DNA from: an uncultured Eubacterium sp.
Lineage (GTDB): Bacteria > Bacillota > Clostridia > Lachnospirales > Lachnospiraceae
Length of the DNA: 64,000 bases
Assembly (NCBI GenBank): GCA_934338065.1
Contig: CAKRGX010000003.1
Span: 62,001 to 126,000, forward strand
Direction: 5' to 3'
The notes beneath the pieces are model-generated. The model saw only the letters and a list, made by a program, of their open reading frames with translations. It was not told the DNA's origin and did no database searches. The translations under genes and the position numbers were made by a program. This document shows positions 43,966 through 53,367 of the stretch, in pieces. The number at the start of each line of letters is the position of its first letter. The stretch's first letter is position 1.

Positions 43966-46900
43966 TTATTCCTCATCTATAGCTTTTTCTTTCATATCTT
44001 TCTTTCGATTAAACAAATCGTAAATACATGGTACTACAAAGAGTGTAAGAAGTGTACCATAGATCAGCCCGCCTATCGTTACAATGGCCATTGGTCTTGT
44101 CATATCCGTACCCATACTATTTCCAGCAACCATTGGTACAAGTCCAAGTACTGTTGTTACCGCCGTCATCAGAATCGGACGCAGTCGCGTAACACCTGCT
44201 TCACAGATCGCCTGTTTCTTTTCCATTCCGGCACGTCGGAGCTGATTGATATAGTCGACAAGCACAATACCATTATTAACAATAATACCTGCTAACATAA
44301 CAAATCCGATCAAAGCGATCACACTCACATCACTGCCCGAAATCCACAATCCCAGAAAACCTCCGGTAAACGCAAGCGGTATTGTAAATAAAATGATAAA
44401 CGGTGATAATAGAGACTGGAACTGGGCAACCATAATCAGGTACATCAGTACAATACCAAGAGCCATCATCAAGACAACCTGCCCCATTGCCTCTGCCGTC
44501 GCTTCATTCTCGCCATCATAGATAATGTCATATCCTGCCGGAGCATGATAATCTTTCAGTGCTTTCTCAACATTACCAGCCACATCACTTACAATATAAC
44601 CATCTTTAATATTGGCTTTTACCGATACCACCCTCATCTGTCCATCATGGTTGATCGTATTTGGTGAATCTGCCGTTTTAAACTCTGCTATCTTACTTAA
44701 TTTGACTCTCTTTGTTTTCTTCGTTGCCGGATCTGTATACTCAACTGACATAGCCTTGATATCATCCCTTGTCAGTGATTCATCTGCTGACGAATCTACA
44801 TACATACCCAGATCATCCGTATCTGTTGATACCGTAGAAACAGAGGATGCCTCTTTTAATTTTCCATATATCTGCTGATACACCTGGGCAACCGTCAGCG
44901 AATATTTCATAGCCTTCGCTTTATCTACCGTAACACGATATTCTTCTCCGGATTCCTCCAAACCGTTTGTAATCTCTTCAAGACCGTCTACCTTTTGTAT
45001 TCGTTTCATAATGTCTTCTGAAATACTCTGCAATTTATCGAGATCTTTTCCTTTAATATTGATCACAACGCCCTGTCCCATCAGAGCACTCATATCCATT
45101 GCCGATGCATTGACATCTACTTCACAATCGAGGTTTTTCGTTTTTTCCGTAATCTGATCTGTTATCTCCTGATTATTCAGTTCACGTTTCTCTTTCAGAA
45201 TAACATACATAGTGACTGACTCACTGCCACTGTCCCCAGTCAGCATCGACAAAGAAGAACCACTTCCTGCATATGCTCCTACCGAATCCACATCCGATAC
45301 CTCACGGATCCGTTTGATTGCCTCATCAGAAATTTTCTTCGTATCTGCCAGTTTCGTTCCTTTATCCATTTTTAACGTAACCGTCATTTGTGTACTTTCC
45401 ATTTCAGGGATCATAGAAGATCCACGCTGGAAGGAAAGCACTGCAAACAGAACAAGCAGAACAACCGAGCCAATTAAAACGATTGGTTTAAACCGAAGCA
45501 CAATCCGGATCAATTTGCCATATACATTCTGCATTGCCTCTACAATGCGGAATTGTCTGGTGTTGGTTCGTTTGATCAAACCTGCCGCCATAGCCGGCAC
45601 TAATGTCAGGGCAACAAGCAGGCTGGCTCCTAATGTATAAGCAAGCGTTAATGCCAGATCGACAAAAAGCTGCTTCGTGATACCCTCGGTAAAAATGATT
45701 GGTGCAAACACACATACCGTTGTCAGAGTAGAGGCAACAATTGCTCCTGCCACCTGCTTGGCACCTTCTACCGCCGCTTTACGTGTAGAATACCCCTCCT
45801 GCTTCAGGCGGAATATATTCTCAATTACCACGACAGAGTTATCCACAAGCATACCAACTCCCAGCGCCAGTCCGGAAAGCGAAATAATATTCAGCGTCAC
45901 ACCACTAAAATACATTGCCACGATCGCTGCAACAACACTCAATGGTATCGAGCAGGCAACGATAAATGTTGGTCTGAAATCCTTTAAGAAAAAGAGCAGA
46001 ACGAGAATTGCCAGCAATCCACCAAACAGCAGATTTTGCACAACGGCATCCACAACCAGATCAATATAAACTCCCTGATTCATCATAATTGATGTATGTA
46101 ACCCTTTATTCTCCTTTTCTAATTCTGTAAGACGATTTTCCAGATCCTTCGTAACATCACCCGTAGAATATCCAGACTGTTTTTGCAATGTAACAAGTAC
46201 TGCCGGATTTCCATTCACAACTGTATATACATCATCTGAATTATCCGTTATAACAACATCAGCGACATCTTCCAGCGTAATCGGATCCAATCCATCAATC
46301 CCCATGTCACAGATAACCAGCTTACGTATATCCTTCTCGGAGCGGATCTTATCCCCCACACGCACCAGATAGGAAGTATCATCTTCTGTGATATAACCGG
46401 ATGGCATATCAAAGTTTTCTGCTTTTAAAATATTTTCAACCATTTCTTTCGTGATCACTTTATGCAGATCCGCATTTTCTTTGGTTGTCTTTTTCGTATC
46501 CTTTAACTGCTTACCTGCCTGTTTTAACTCAGAAGCACCTCGATTCATTCCCGCTTCTGTCACGCTTAACTGAATACCGGATAGAATCTTCTGCATATTA
46601 AGTTTTTCTAAAGCTTCTGTCGTTGAAACTTTACCCTTTTGCAATTTTTCCTTTGTTGTATTTAATTTTTTTAACCCTGCATTAATCTTTGCCTTTGCTG
46701 TCGTTATCTTTTTCTTATTGGCATTTAATACAGGTTCCTGCTTCTCAATCTCTGTCAGTCCATTCTGCGCAGAAGTTAATCCGCTTGAGATCTCCTCCAG
46801 TTTGGCTGGCAGTTGACTCTCTTTTACACCGTTTTTTTCCAATTCTCCCCGGACAACCTGTAACTGTGCCTGTACAGAAGCCAAAGAAGTTCTTACTTCC

Positions 46901-47922
46901 TGCGGAGCTTTATCACCCAATGTTTCAATCTGCAACTTCAGAGAAGCTTCCTGCGTTGTCAGTTGTTTCAATGATGTCTGTGTTGTCTCTAACTGTGACT
47001 TCGTTGCTGTCAAAGTCTGAATCGTCCCCTTTAATTTTGACTTATTGGTAGCCACTGTTGCCAGACCGGAGTTCAGTTGTTTTTCTGATTTTTCCAAAGT
47101 TTTCTTCTGTTCATTGATCTTAGCGATGTTTTCATTGATTGCCTTTAATCCATCTTTAATCTGTTCAGAAGCAGCATTTAATTTCGTTTCTCCCTTAGCA
47201 ATTTTGCTTGCTGCCTGATTTTTCCCGGCATTTAATTTTTCTTTTCCATCTTCTAGTTTCTTCCTGCCCTTATCAATCTTCTTCTGGGCATCTGAAAGTT
47301 TTCCATCAAGCGCATCCTGAACAAGCTGATTCATCTTATCTAACTTATCCTGTTGTATAAGAACCTGTATTTTTTTCTCAATTCCACCGGATTGATTAAC
47401 AGATGCAACTCCCTCTACGCTTTCCAATTCCGGAATAATATCTGATTTTACCTTCTTTGTAACTTCGGCACTATCCAGCTTATCATAATCCAGCGCAGCT
47501 ACCATAATTGGCATCATATCCGGATTCATCTTCATAATAGTAGGACTTCCCATGGTATCATCCCATTTTGCCTGAGACTTCACCATGTCCAGACTTTCTC
47601 TCATATCTACAGTTGTAGACCCCATATCAGTTCCATCGTTAAACTCCATCAATACAATCGACATATTTCCAACTGATACCGATGCCACCTTCTTGACATT
47701 ATTAATGCGGGCCATCGCCTGTTCAACCGGCTCTGTAACCGCTTTTTCCACTTCCTCAGGACTAGCTCCCGGATATGTGGTCATGACAAGTGCATAGGGA
47801 AATTCCATACTAGGCAGAAAATCTGTACTCATATTCTGAAAAGAAAGGAACCCCAAAATAATCGTAATAACTACTGCAACAAAAACCGTAAATGGTCTTC
47901 TAACACTAAACTTTGATAACAC
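43966..47922 (-). CDS. RND-family efflux permease with large coiled-coil insertion
   Basis: 1318 residues, about 250 more than SwrC/AcrB-type pumps. Standard RND elements: N-terminal TM1 after KFSVRRPFTVFV, PGASPEEVE, TM4 proton-relay Asp in GVGMLVDNSVVVIENI, second repeat with two sets of TM helices and GIIVNNGIVLVDYI. Residues ~205-490, inside the first porter domain, are a Lys/Glu/Gln/Leu-rich long coiled coil (KKLEDGKEKLNAGK, LKKLNTTKEKLQKG and similar) not present in typical members. There is no separate membrane-fusion protein next to it. GTG start with AGGAGG 5 nt upstream. Substrate unknown; SwrC relatives export lipopeptides or drugs. Confidence 0.92.
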   Translation of the reverse strand: MLSKFSVRRPFTVFVAVVITIILGFLSFQNMSTDFLPSMEFPYALVMTTYPGASPEEVEKAVTEPVEQAMARINNVKKVASVSVGNMSIVLMEFNDGTDMGSTTVDMRESLDMVKSQAKWDDTMGSPTIMKMNPDMMPIMVAALDYDKLDSAEVTKKVKSDIIPELESVEGVASVNQSGGIEKKIQVLIQQDKLDKMNQLVQDALDGKLSDAQKKIDKGRKKLEDGKEKLNAGKNQAASKIAKGETKLNAASEQIKDGLKAINENIAKINEQKKTLEKSEKQLNSGLATVATNKSKLKGTIQTLTATKSQLETTQTSLKQLTTQEASLKLQIETLGDKAPQEVRTSLASVQAQLQVVRGELEKNGVKESQLPAKLEEISSGLTSAQNGLTEIEKQEPVLNANKKKITTAKAKINAGLKKLNTTKEKLQKGKVSTTEALEKLNMQKILSGIQLSVTEAGMNRGASELKQAGKQLKDTKKTTKENADLHKVITKEMVENILKAENFDMPSGYITEDDTSYLVRVGDKIRSEKDIRKLVICDMGIDGLDPITLEDVADVVITDNSDDVYTVVNGNPAVLVTLQKQSGYSTGDVTKDLENRLTELEKENKGLHTSIMMNQGVYIDLVVDAVVQNLLFGGLLAILVLLFFLKDFRPTFIVACSIPLSVVAAIVAMYFSGVTLNIISLSGLALGVGMLVDNSVVVIENIFRLKQEGYSTRKAAVEGAKQVAGAIVASTLTTVCVFAPIIFTEGITKQLFVDLALTLAYTLGASLLVALTLVPAMAAGLIKRTNTRQFRIVEAMQNVYGKLIRIVLRFKPIVLIGSVVLLVLFAVLSFQRGSSMIPEMESTQMTVTLKMDKGTKLADTKKISDEAIKRIREVSDVDSVGAYAGSGSSLSMLTGDSGSESVTMYVILKEKRELNNQEITDQITEKTKNLDCEVDVNASAMDMSALMGQGVVINIKGKDLDKLQSISEDIMKRIQKVDGLEEITNGLEESGEEYRVTVDKAKAMKYSLTVAQVYQQIYGKLKEASSVSTVSTDTDDLGMYVDSSADESLTRDDIKAMSVEYTDPATKKTKRVKLSKIAEFKTADSPNTINHDGQMRVVSVKANIKDGYIVSDVAGNVEKALKDYHAPAGYDIIYDGENEATAEAMGQVVLMMALGIVLMYLIMVAQFQSLLSPFIILFTIPLAFTGGFLGLWISGSDVSVIALIGFVMLAGIIVNNGIVLVDYINQLRRAGMEKKQAICEAGVTRLRPILMTAVTTVLGLVPMVAGNSMGTDMTRPMAIVTIGGLIYGTLLTLFVVPCIYDLFNRKKDMKEKAIDEE

Positions 47923-47965
47923 AAAAACCTCCTAAGTGTGCATAAACAATTGTAAACTGCTCTTA

Positions 47966-47994
47966 ATTTTAACACTAACACCATCCAAGTTCAA
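47966..47994 (-). promoter_or_regulatory. Sigma-A promoter of the RND-murI transcript
   Basis: Minus strand TTGAAC (47994-47989), 17-bp spacer, TAAAAT (47971-47966). Confidence 0.75.
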
Positions 47995-48043
47995 TAATTA
48001 CCAGAATTAAAATGTGAATAATCTGTGTTCTTTTACCTGCCAG

Positions 48044-49249
48044 TCAGCCTGCCAGCTTGATCTTCATAACTTCTTCTGCCTTATTTAACTGATTATCATC
48101 ATCATTTCCCAACACTTTGGAATGTCCGGAATATTCTACCTCGACATCCGGTGTCAATCCTTTCCCATGTATGCAGCGCTTGCTTGGCAGAAGGTACTCC
48201 CCTGTCGTAAGCTTGATTCCTCCACCACAGGATTGTTCCAGAGAAAAGACCGTCTGCACGATTCCCTTGCCAAAACTTTTTGTTCCTATCAGGGTAGCAG
48301 CTTTACGCTCCTGCATGCACCCGGCAAACACTTCTGAGGCACTGGCACTCTGTCCATTGATCAATATGATAACCGGCTTATCAAAATGTTCCTTATCCGA
48401 TGACGTATATAATTTATCTCCCTTTACCTTGTTTTTCTCTGTAATAAGATTTCCTTCCGGAAGCATGCGATCCAGCATACTGATAACGGCGGTCAATGAT
48501 CCTCCACCATTATTTCTTAAATCAATGATGAGTCCCTTCTCATCCTTTTTCTCCAGATCTGCAATGGCCTTTCTAAATTGAGAAACTGTCTCTTTGTCAA
48601 ACTGTGAAATTCCAATATATCCAATCTCTGATTCCAGCATTTTCTTTGTTACGCTCTGTGAAACAATCTTTTCCGTTACAACAGTCAATTGCTTTTCTAC
48701 TGTTTTTCCTGACTGTTTCCGCTTTATGGTCAAAACAGATTTCTTGCCTTTTTCTCCTTTGATCAGGCTGACTGTCTCAGATAATCCCATTTTTTCCACA
48801 TTCTTATCATCTACCTTTATAATGCAGTCACCAATCTTAAGCCCCGCCCGTTCCGCCGGGGTACCCTTTTGCACATTTTTTATTACCTTTTGTCCGGTCT
48901 TTTGATCCACAGCAACCGTTGCACCAATCCCCTGATAGTCACCGTTTATGCTGTCAAAGCTCTCCTTTAGCTCCTGTGATGTAAAATAGGATGAATAGGG
49001 ATCACCCAGTGCTGCCACCATTCCCTTCGCTGCACACTCCGATATTGTCTGGTCCGGCACATCATCTTTCCAATAATAACGGTCAATATACGACTCAATA
49101 ACACTGGCTTTGTTCCATACCTGATCAGCCAGTGAACCGTCTATCCAGTGATAGACACCCAGAAATCGTAATATCGTCAAAAGAATTAGTACCATTAATG
49201 TTCCAGTCAATAATCCTTTCAAAAAAGTCATTCTGTTTTGTCCTCTCAT
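48044..49249 (-). CDS. C-terminal processing protease (S41 family, PDZ)
   Basis: 401 residues from ATG 49249 (GGAGG 6 nt upstream). N-terminal membrane anchor (FLKGLLTGTLMVLILLTIL). Domain order: helical cap, PDZ (YQGIGATVAV to GLKIGDCIIKVDD), then the S41 protease with nucleophile Ser in NGQSASASEVFAG and Lys in GTKSFGKGIVQ. Ctp proteases trim or degrade envelope proteins, including peptidoglycan hydrolases. It directly follows the FtsX-partner hydrolase (17 nt), which suggests that hydrolase or its regulators as targets (inference). Confidence 0.93.
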   Translation of the reverse strand: MRGQNRMTFLKGLLTGTLMVLILLTILRFLGVYHWIDGSLADQVWNKASVIESYIDRYYWKDDVPDQTISECAAKGMVAALGDPYSSYFTSQELKESFDSINGDYQGIGATVAVDQKTGQKVIKNVQKGTPAERAGLKIGDCIIKVDDKNVEKMGLSETVSLIKGEKGKKSVLTIKRKQSGKTVEKQLTVVTEKIVSQSVTKKMLESEIGYIGISQFDKETVSQFRKAIADLEKKDEKGLIIDLRNNGGGSLTAVISMLDRMLPEGNLITEKNKVKGDKLYTSSDKEHFDKPVIILINGQSASASEVFAGCMQERKAATLIGTKSFGKGIVQTVFSLEQSCGGGIKLTTGEYLLPSKRCIHGKGLTPDVEVEYSGHSKVLGNDDDNQLNKAEEVMKIKLAG

Positions 49250-49266
49250 TTTCAACCTCCAATATT

Positions 49267-50466
49267 CTATCTCGATACATAATTCAATGGATCAACATAT
49301 GTCCCGGCATGAGATACACCGAAATGCAGATGGGATCCTGTTGATATACCTGTAGATCCAACATATGCGATAACCTGACCCTTCTTTACCAAATCTCCTA
49401 CCTTGACAGCCAGGTGGGAACAATGCATATAAACCGTATACAGGCGGTTACCGTGGGATATCATAATATAATTTCCTGCACTTGAACTATACAGTGCCGT
49501 AACAACTTTTCCACTGCCTGCTGCCACAATCGATGTTCCTGATGGGGCTGCAAGATCAATTCCTTTATGATAGCTGCTTGCCCCGGCAGTTGGACTCTCA
49601 CGATGTCCAAATCGGGATGATATCCTCCCTACGCCCCTACTGAGCGGCCATATGAATCCTGCCCCGCTATTTCCTTCTTCTGAATTTCCCTGTCCTGTGG
49701 CCTGTTCACGATCAATCTCTTCTTGTTTCTTCTGAAGAAGTTCCTCCACCTGATGCTCAGCCTGTATCGCCTTTTTCGTATAATCTTCCGCTTTTTTCTG
49801 CGAAGTTTTCAATTTTTTATTATATTTTTTTAATTGTTTTTTCTTCTTTTCTTTCAGTTCCCTGACTGCCTGTTTTTCTATCTGTGTCTCACGTTTTAAC
49901 TCCGTCAGCCGGTCAACTGCCTGTTTTACTTTTGTTTCTTTTTCCTGTACCGTATTTTTTATTTTCTTATACCTATCAAAAGCATCTTTGTCATACCGGC
50001 TGATCTTTTCCACATATTCTGAACGGTTCAAAAGATCTGTTATACCAGATGCACCAAAAAGGATCTGCCAGTATTCCTGAGTACCATTTTCATACATATA
50101 CTTTATGCGCTTTTTCATCATGATATACTGTTGCTTCTCTTCCTCCTGTGCTGACAGCAGTTCCCTTTTCACCCGCTCCAGCTCTTCCTGTTTGTCCCTG
50201 ATATTCTGCGCCAGATCAGCCAGTGACTCTTCCAACTGCATCGTTTTCTTATCCATTTTCTCCACATATTTCAGAGCATCCCCCCTGACTTGATCCAGTT
50301 CCTGTATCTCTTTCTGCACATCAGCCGCTTTCTTTTCGAAATCTTTTTGTTCCTTCCGGACACTTTCAATCTGCTGATCATAATTCACGGCATAAGAATA
50401 ATCCCCTGCCATAAGAAACATAAGAACTACCAGAAAAATAATAAAACGGATTCCTTTTTTGACCAT
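49267..50466 (-). CDS. PcsB/EnvC-like coiled-coil M23 peptidase (FtsEX partner)
   Basis: 399 residues. Signal peptide (GIRFIIFLVVLMFLMAGDYSYA), long coiled coil (~30-255), then a LytM/M23 domain with zinc ligands in SSYHKGIDLAAPSG and SHLHFGV, plus YMHCSHLAVKVGD. Here the metal ligands are kept, so the domain may be a hydrolase itself, unlike EnvC which only activates amidases. 15 nt after ftsX. In other bacteria such proteins are held inactive by FtsEX and released at the division site by ATP hydrolysis. Confidence 0.9.
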   Translation of the reverse strand: MVKKGIRFIIFLVVLMFLMAGDYSYAVNYDQQIESVRKEQKDFEKKAADVQKEIQELDQVRGDALKYVEKMDKKTMQLEESLADLAQNIRDKQEELERVKRELLSAQEEEKQQYIMMKKRIKYMYENGTQEYWQILFGASGITDLLNRSEYVEKISRYDKDAFDRYKKIKNTVQEKETKVKQAVDRLTELKRETQIEKQAVRELKEKKKKQLKKYNKKLKTSQKKAEDYTKKAIQAEHQVEELLQKKQEEIDREQATGQGNSEEGNSGAGFIWPLSRGVGRISSRFGHRESPTAGASSYHKGIDLAAPSGTSIVAAGSGKVVTALYSSSAGNYIMISHGNRLYTVYMHCSHLAVKVGDLVKKGQVIAYVGSTGISTGSHLHFGVSHAGTYVDPLNYVSR

Positions 50467-50481
50467 TTACAGACCTTCTTC

Positions 50482-51393
50482 CTAAATGTTTAAGTTGCGT
50501 CTTACAGTAATAAAACTGCCTATAAACCCCACTCCTATTCCCATCCCAAACAATACCGGCACCAAAAAAGAAAAGATATCACCTGTTGTCATAAAAGAAA
50601 CACCTTGAGAAAAAAGTGAGAAATGACTGGTAACAAAACGAATCACTCTGCCATAGAGCAGGGCAAGAACAAGTAACGGCAAAGCAGCACCCACAAGTCC
50701 GATAACAATTCCCTCTATAATAAAGGGTGCCCAGATCAGTGAATCATCTGCCCCCATCAAACGCATAATAGCAATCTCCGGACGTCTCACGGTAATTCCG
50801 ATAGCAATCGTGGAATGAATAAGAAAAACCGACACCAGCAATAAAATCATACTGAGAATGACGGAAACCATTCCCACCAGACGATTCACATCTGATAAAC
50901 CCCCGGCTACTTCATCTGACTTCTTGATGGTTCGAATCCCTTTAACGTTTTTCAGGTATTCTGCAAGCATATCCTGTTGACTTATATCCTTTAAGAAAAT
51001 TTCATATGAATCCGAATCCGCCAATGGATTTTCATCGCCAAAGCTTTCCACTAACTCTGGGGAATCTGAAAAATTCTCTTTTTTAAAACGTTCCCACGCT
51101 TCTTCTGCCGAAACAAAACGAACCTGTCTTACTTCCTTACGCTCACGAATCGCATCGCCAATCAGCTTGATACCATTCTCATCTATATTTTCATCAAAGA
51201 AAACGGTTAATCCTACGGAACTCTCTGCCGACCGGATAATATTTTGGAAATTACCAAACACAAAGTAAAACAGTCCAAAGAGAAACAAACACGCTGCCAC
51301 CGTTCCCACCGATGCCAACGTGAACATACGATTTTTCTTTAGATTGATGATTCCCTGCTTAATATTATATAAAAACAGATTAATTCCTTTCAT
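50482..51393 (-). CDS. ftsX: Cell division protein FtsX
   Basis: Membrane partner of FtsE. 303 residues from ATG 51393, which has AAGGTGG 8 nt upstream; ATG 51399 is too close. N-terminal cytoplasmic tail INLFLYNIKQGIINLKKNR, TM1, an outside domain (~60-165, with VRFVSAEEAWERFKKENF), then three TM helices. Overlaps ftsE by 14 nt. The outside domain is the expected docking site for the coiled-coil hydrolase encoded next. Confidence 0.94.
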   Translation of the reverse strand: MKGINLFLYNIKQGIINLKKNRMFTLASVGTVAACLFLFGLFYFVFGNFQNIIRSAESSVGLTVFFDENIDENGIKLIGDAIRERKEVRQVRFVSAEEAWERFKKENFSDSPELVESFGDENPLADSDSYEIFLKDISQQDMLAEYLKNVKGIRTIKKSDEVAGGLSDVNRLVGMVSVILSMILLLVSVFLIHSTIAIGITVRRPEIAIMRLMGADDSLIWAPFIIEGIVIGLVGAALPLLVLALLYGRVIRFVTSHFSLFSQGVSFMTTGDIFSFLVPVLFGMGIGVGFIGSFITVRRNLNI

Positions 51394-52099
51394 ATTCATA
51401 ACCACCTTTTTTCTCGTCACGAACCAAACATCCTTCATTCAATGTGATCACTCGTTTTTGCATAACATCAACGACATCATTATTATGTGTCACAACAACT
51501 ACCGTTGTTCCCATCTTGTTCACCTCTTTAAGCAGCATCATAATGTCCCATGCTGTCTGAGGATCCAAATTTCCCGTTGGTTCATCTGCAAGCAAGATTG
51601 CCGGCTGATTAACTAATGCACGCGCAATCGCCACCCGTTGCTGCTCTCCACCCGACAATTGATGCGGATAAGCTTCAGCCTTATCCTTCAACCCTACCAT
51701 TTCCAGCATGATTGGTACATTGATGGCAATCTGCCTTTTAGGCACACCAATAATCTGTTGCGCAAATGCAATATTCTCATACACCGTTTTATTTTTCAAA
51801 AGACGAAAGTCCTGAAAAACAATTCCAAACTTTCGGCGGTAGATCGAAATCTGCTTTCTTTTCAGATGAGCCACGGATCTTCCACCTACATATAGTGTTC
51901 CTTCCGTTGGTTCCAGTTCTTTTAAAAGCAATTTAATAAAAGTGGATTTTCCAGATCCACTTTTACCTACGACGAAAACAAACTCGCCCTTATTTATCCG
52001 AACGGATATATCGTGCAGAGCATCTACCCCCTCTGCATATTTTTTTGAAATATGTTCCATTGCAATGGTCGGTATCTCTTTCCTGCTGCTTTCCATCAT
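51380..52099 (-). CDS. ftsE: Cell division ATP-binding protein FtsE
   Basis: 239 residues from ATG 52099 (GGAG 6 nt upstream). Opens AMEHISKKYAEGVDALHDIS; Walker A VGKSGSGKSTFIKLL; FGIVFQDFRLLKNKTVYENIAFA is the FtsE-specific Q-loop region; signature LSGGEQQRVAIARALV; Walker B LLADEPTGNLD. Drives conformational change of FtsX during division. About 20 nt after the CdaR/PucR-type gene. Confidence 0.95.
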   Translation of the reverse strand: MMESSRKEIPTIAMEHISKKYAEGVDALHDISVRINKGEFVFVVGKSGSGKSTFIKLLLKELEPTEGTLYVGGRSVAHLKRKQISIYRRKFGIVFQDFRLLKNKTVYENIAFAQQIIGVPKRQIAINVPIMLEMVGLKDKAEAYPHQLSGGEQQRVAIARALVNQPAILLADEPTGNLDPQTAWDIMMLLKEVNKMGTTVVVVTHNNDVVDVMQKRVITLNEGCLVRDEKKGGYEYERN

Positions 52100-52119
52100 G
52101 CCAATCTCCATTCCAAAGT

Positions 52120-53208
52120 TTAATAATCTATTGTTTCTAAATAATTCATATATTTTACAACCATTAAAGCAATACGGAATGTAATCGCATCTTCAAAAAC
52201 ACGAAGATCCAGCCCCGTACTCTTTTGAAGTTTGTCCAGTCGATAAACAAGAGTATTTCTATGAATATATAATTGACGAGAAGTTTCCGAAACATTCAGA
52301 TTATTCTCAAAAAACTTATTGATGGTTGTCAATGTTTCTTCATCAAATTCATCGGGTGTTTTATCCTCAAATATTTCTTTAATAAACATTTTGCACAAAG
52401 GAAGAGGAAGCTGATAGATCAGACGCCCAATTCCCAAATTACTATAAGCAATCACTTTCTTATCACTATAGAAAATCCTGCCGACATCAAGAGCCATCTT
52501 TGCCTCTTTATAAGAGCGGGAAACTTCTTTTATGTCCTTAACGATCGTACCATATGCCACATGTACACGCGCCATAGCTTCGGTGTTCAACATATCTACA
52601 ATAATCTGAGCTGTTTTCTCCAGACTGTCATAGTTTTCTCTTTCTGTCAATTCTTTCACAAGAATGATGTTTTTCTCATCAACTGCCGTAATAAAATCTT
52701 TGTTTCCTCCAGCAAATAAACCTCTTACTGTTTCCAGTGCACCATTGTCTTTTTCTTTACTTGTCTCTATAATATAAACAACACGCCGTGCGTTCATCTC
52801 TATGTGAAGTTTCTTGGCACGATTAAAAATATCTACTAACAACAGATTATCCAAAAGAAGATTTTTAATAAAATTATCTTTATCATAACGTTCCTTATAA
52901 GCAATCAAAAGATTTTGTATCTGAAAGACAACAATCTTACCAATCGTATATACTTCTTCGGCATCGCCCTTAGCAATGACCACATACTCCAACTGACTTT
53001 CATCATAAGCCTTAAAAAATTGATACCCCTGTAAAACCTGGCTATCCGCCGGCGATTCAACAAAAGATTTCACCAGCATACTATAATCATTATTATCATT
53101 TGCTGTTTCTGCCAGAATATTTCCCTCTGTATCCGCAACACTAAGATCTATCTTTGTAATCCCTTTCACACCATCAATCGTATTCTGCAAAATCTGATTT
53201 GATATCAT
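52120..53208 (-). CDS. CdaR/PucR-type transcriptional regulator
   Basis: 362 residues. N-terminal sugar-diacid-recognition-like domain (ISNQILQNTIDGVKGI to TIGKIVVFQIQNLL), a GGDEF-like middle region, and a C-terminal PucR helix-turn-helix (FFENNLNVSETSRQLYIHR then NTLVYRLDKLQKSTG). GGAGG before ATG 53208. Such regulators usually activate diacid, glycerate or purine catabolism genes. Here the next genes are ftsE-ftsX-hydrolase-ctpA, with 20 nt before ftsE and no terminator seen, so it heads that operon. Confidence 0.87.
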   Translation of the reverse strand: MISNQILQNTIDGVKGITKIDLSVADTEGNILAETANDNNDYSMLVKSFVESPADSQVLQGYQFFKAYDESQLEYVVIAKGDAEEVYTIGKIVVFQIQNLLIAYKERYDKDNFIKNLLLDNLLLVDIFNRAKKLHIEMNARRVVYIIETSKEKDNGALETVRGLFAGGNKDFITAVDEKNIILVKELTERENYDSLEKTAQIIVDMLNTEAMARVHVAYGTIVKDIKEVSRSYKEAKMALDVGRIFYSDKKVIAYSNLGIGRLIYQLPLPLCKMFIKEIFEDKTPDEFDEETLTTINKFFENNLNVSETSRQLYIHRNTLVYRLDKLQKSTGLDLRVFEDAITFRIALMVVKYMNYLETIDY

Positions 53209-53243
53209 CCGTGCACCTCCATTCGTTCTCCCATTTTCTCCTC

Positions 53244-53272
53244 ATTGTAACATTTTTTCATGTAAAAGTAAA
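53244..53272 (-). promoter_or_regulatory. Promoter of the CdaR/PucR-ftsEX operon
   Basis: Minus strand TTTACT (53272-53267), 17-bp spacer, TACAAT (53249-53244). Moderate match. Confidence 0.55.
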
Positions 53273-53311
53273 GTTTCTTAGAAGTGTACTATATTTGGTG
53301 AACTTAATATA

Positions 53312-53345
53312 GAAAAAGACTCAGATGCATAAAACACCTGAGTCT
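53312..53345 (-). terminator. Terminator of the msmX-like gene
   Basis: Minus strand stem AGACTCAGGTG / CATCTGAGTCT (one G-T pair), 7-nt loop, TTTTTC. Confidence 0.88.
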
Positions 53346-53367
53346 CATCGTACTTTTTATATGAAAT

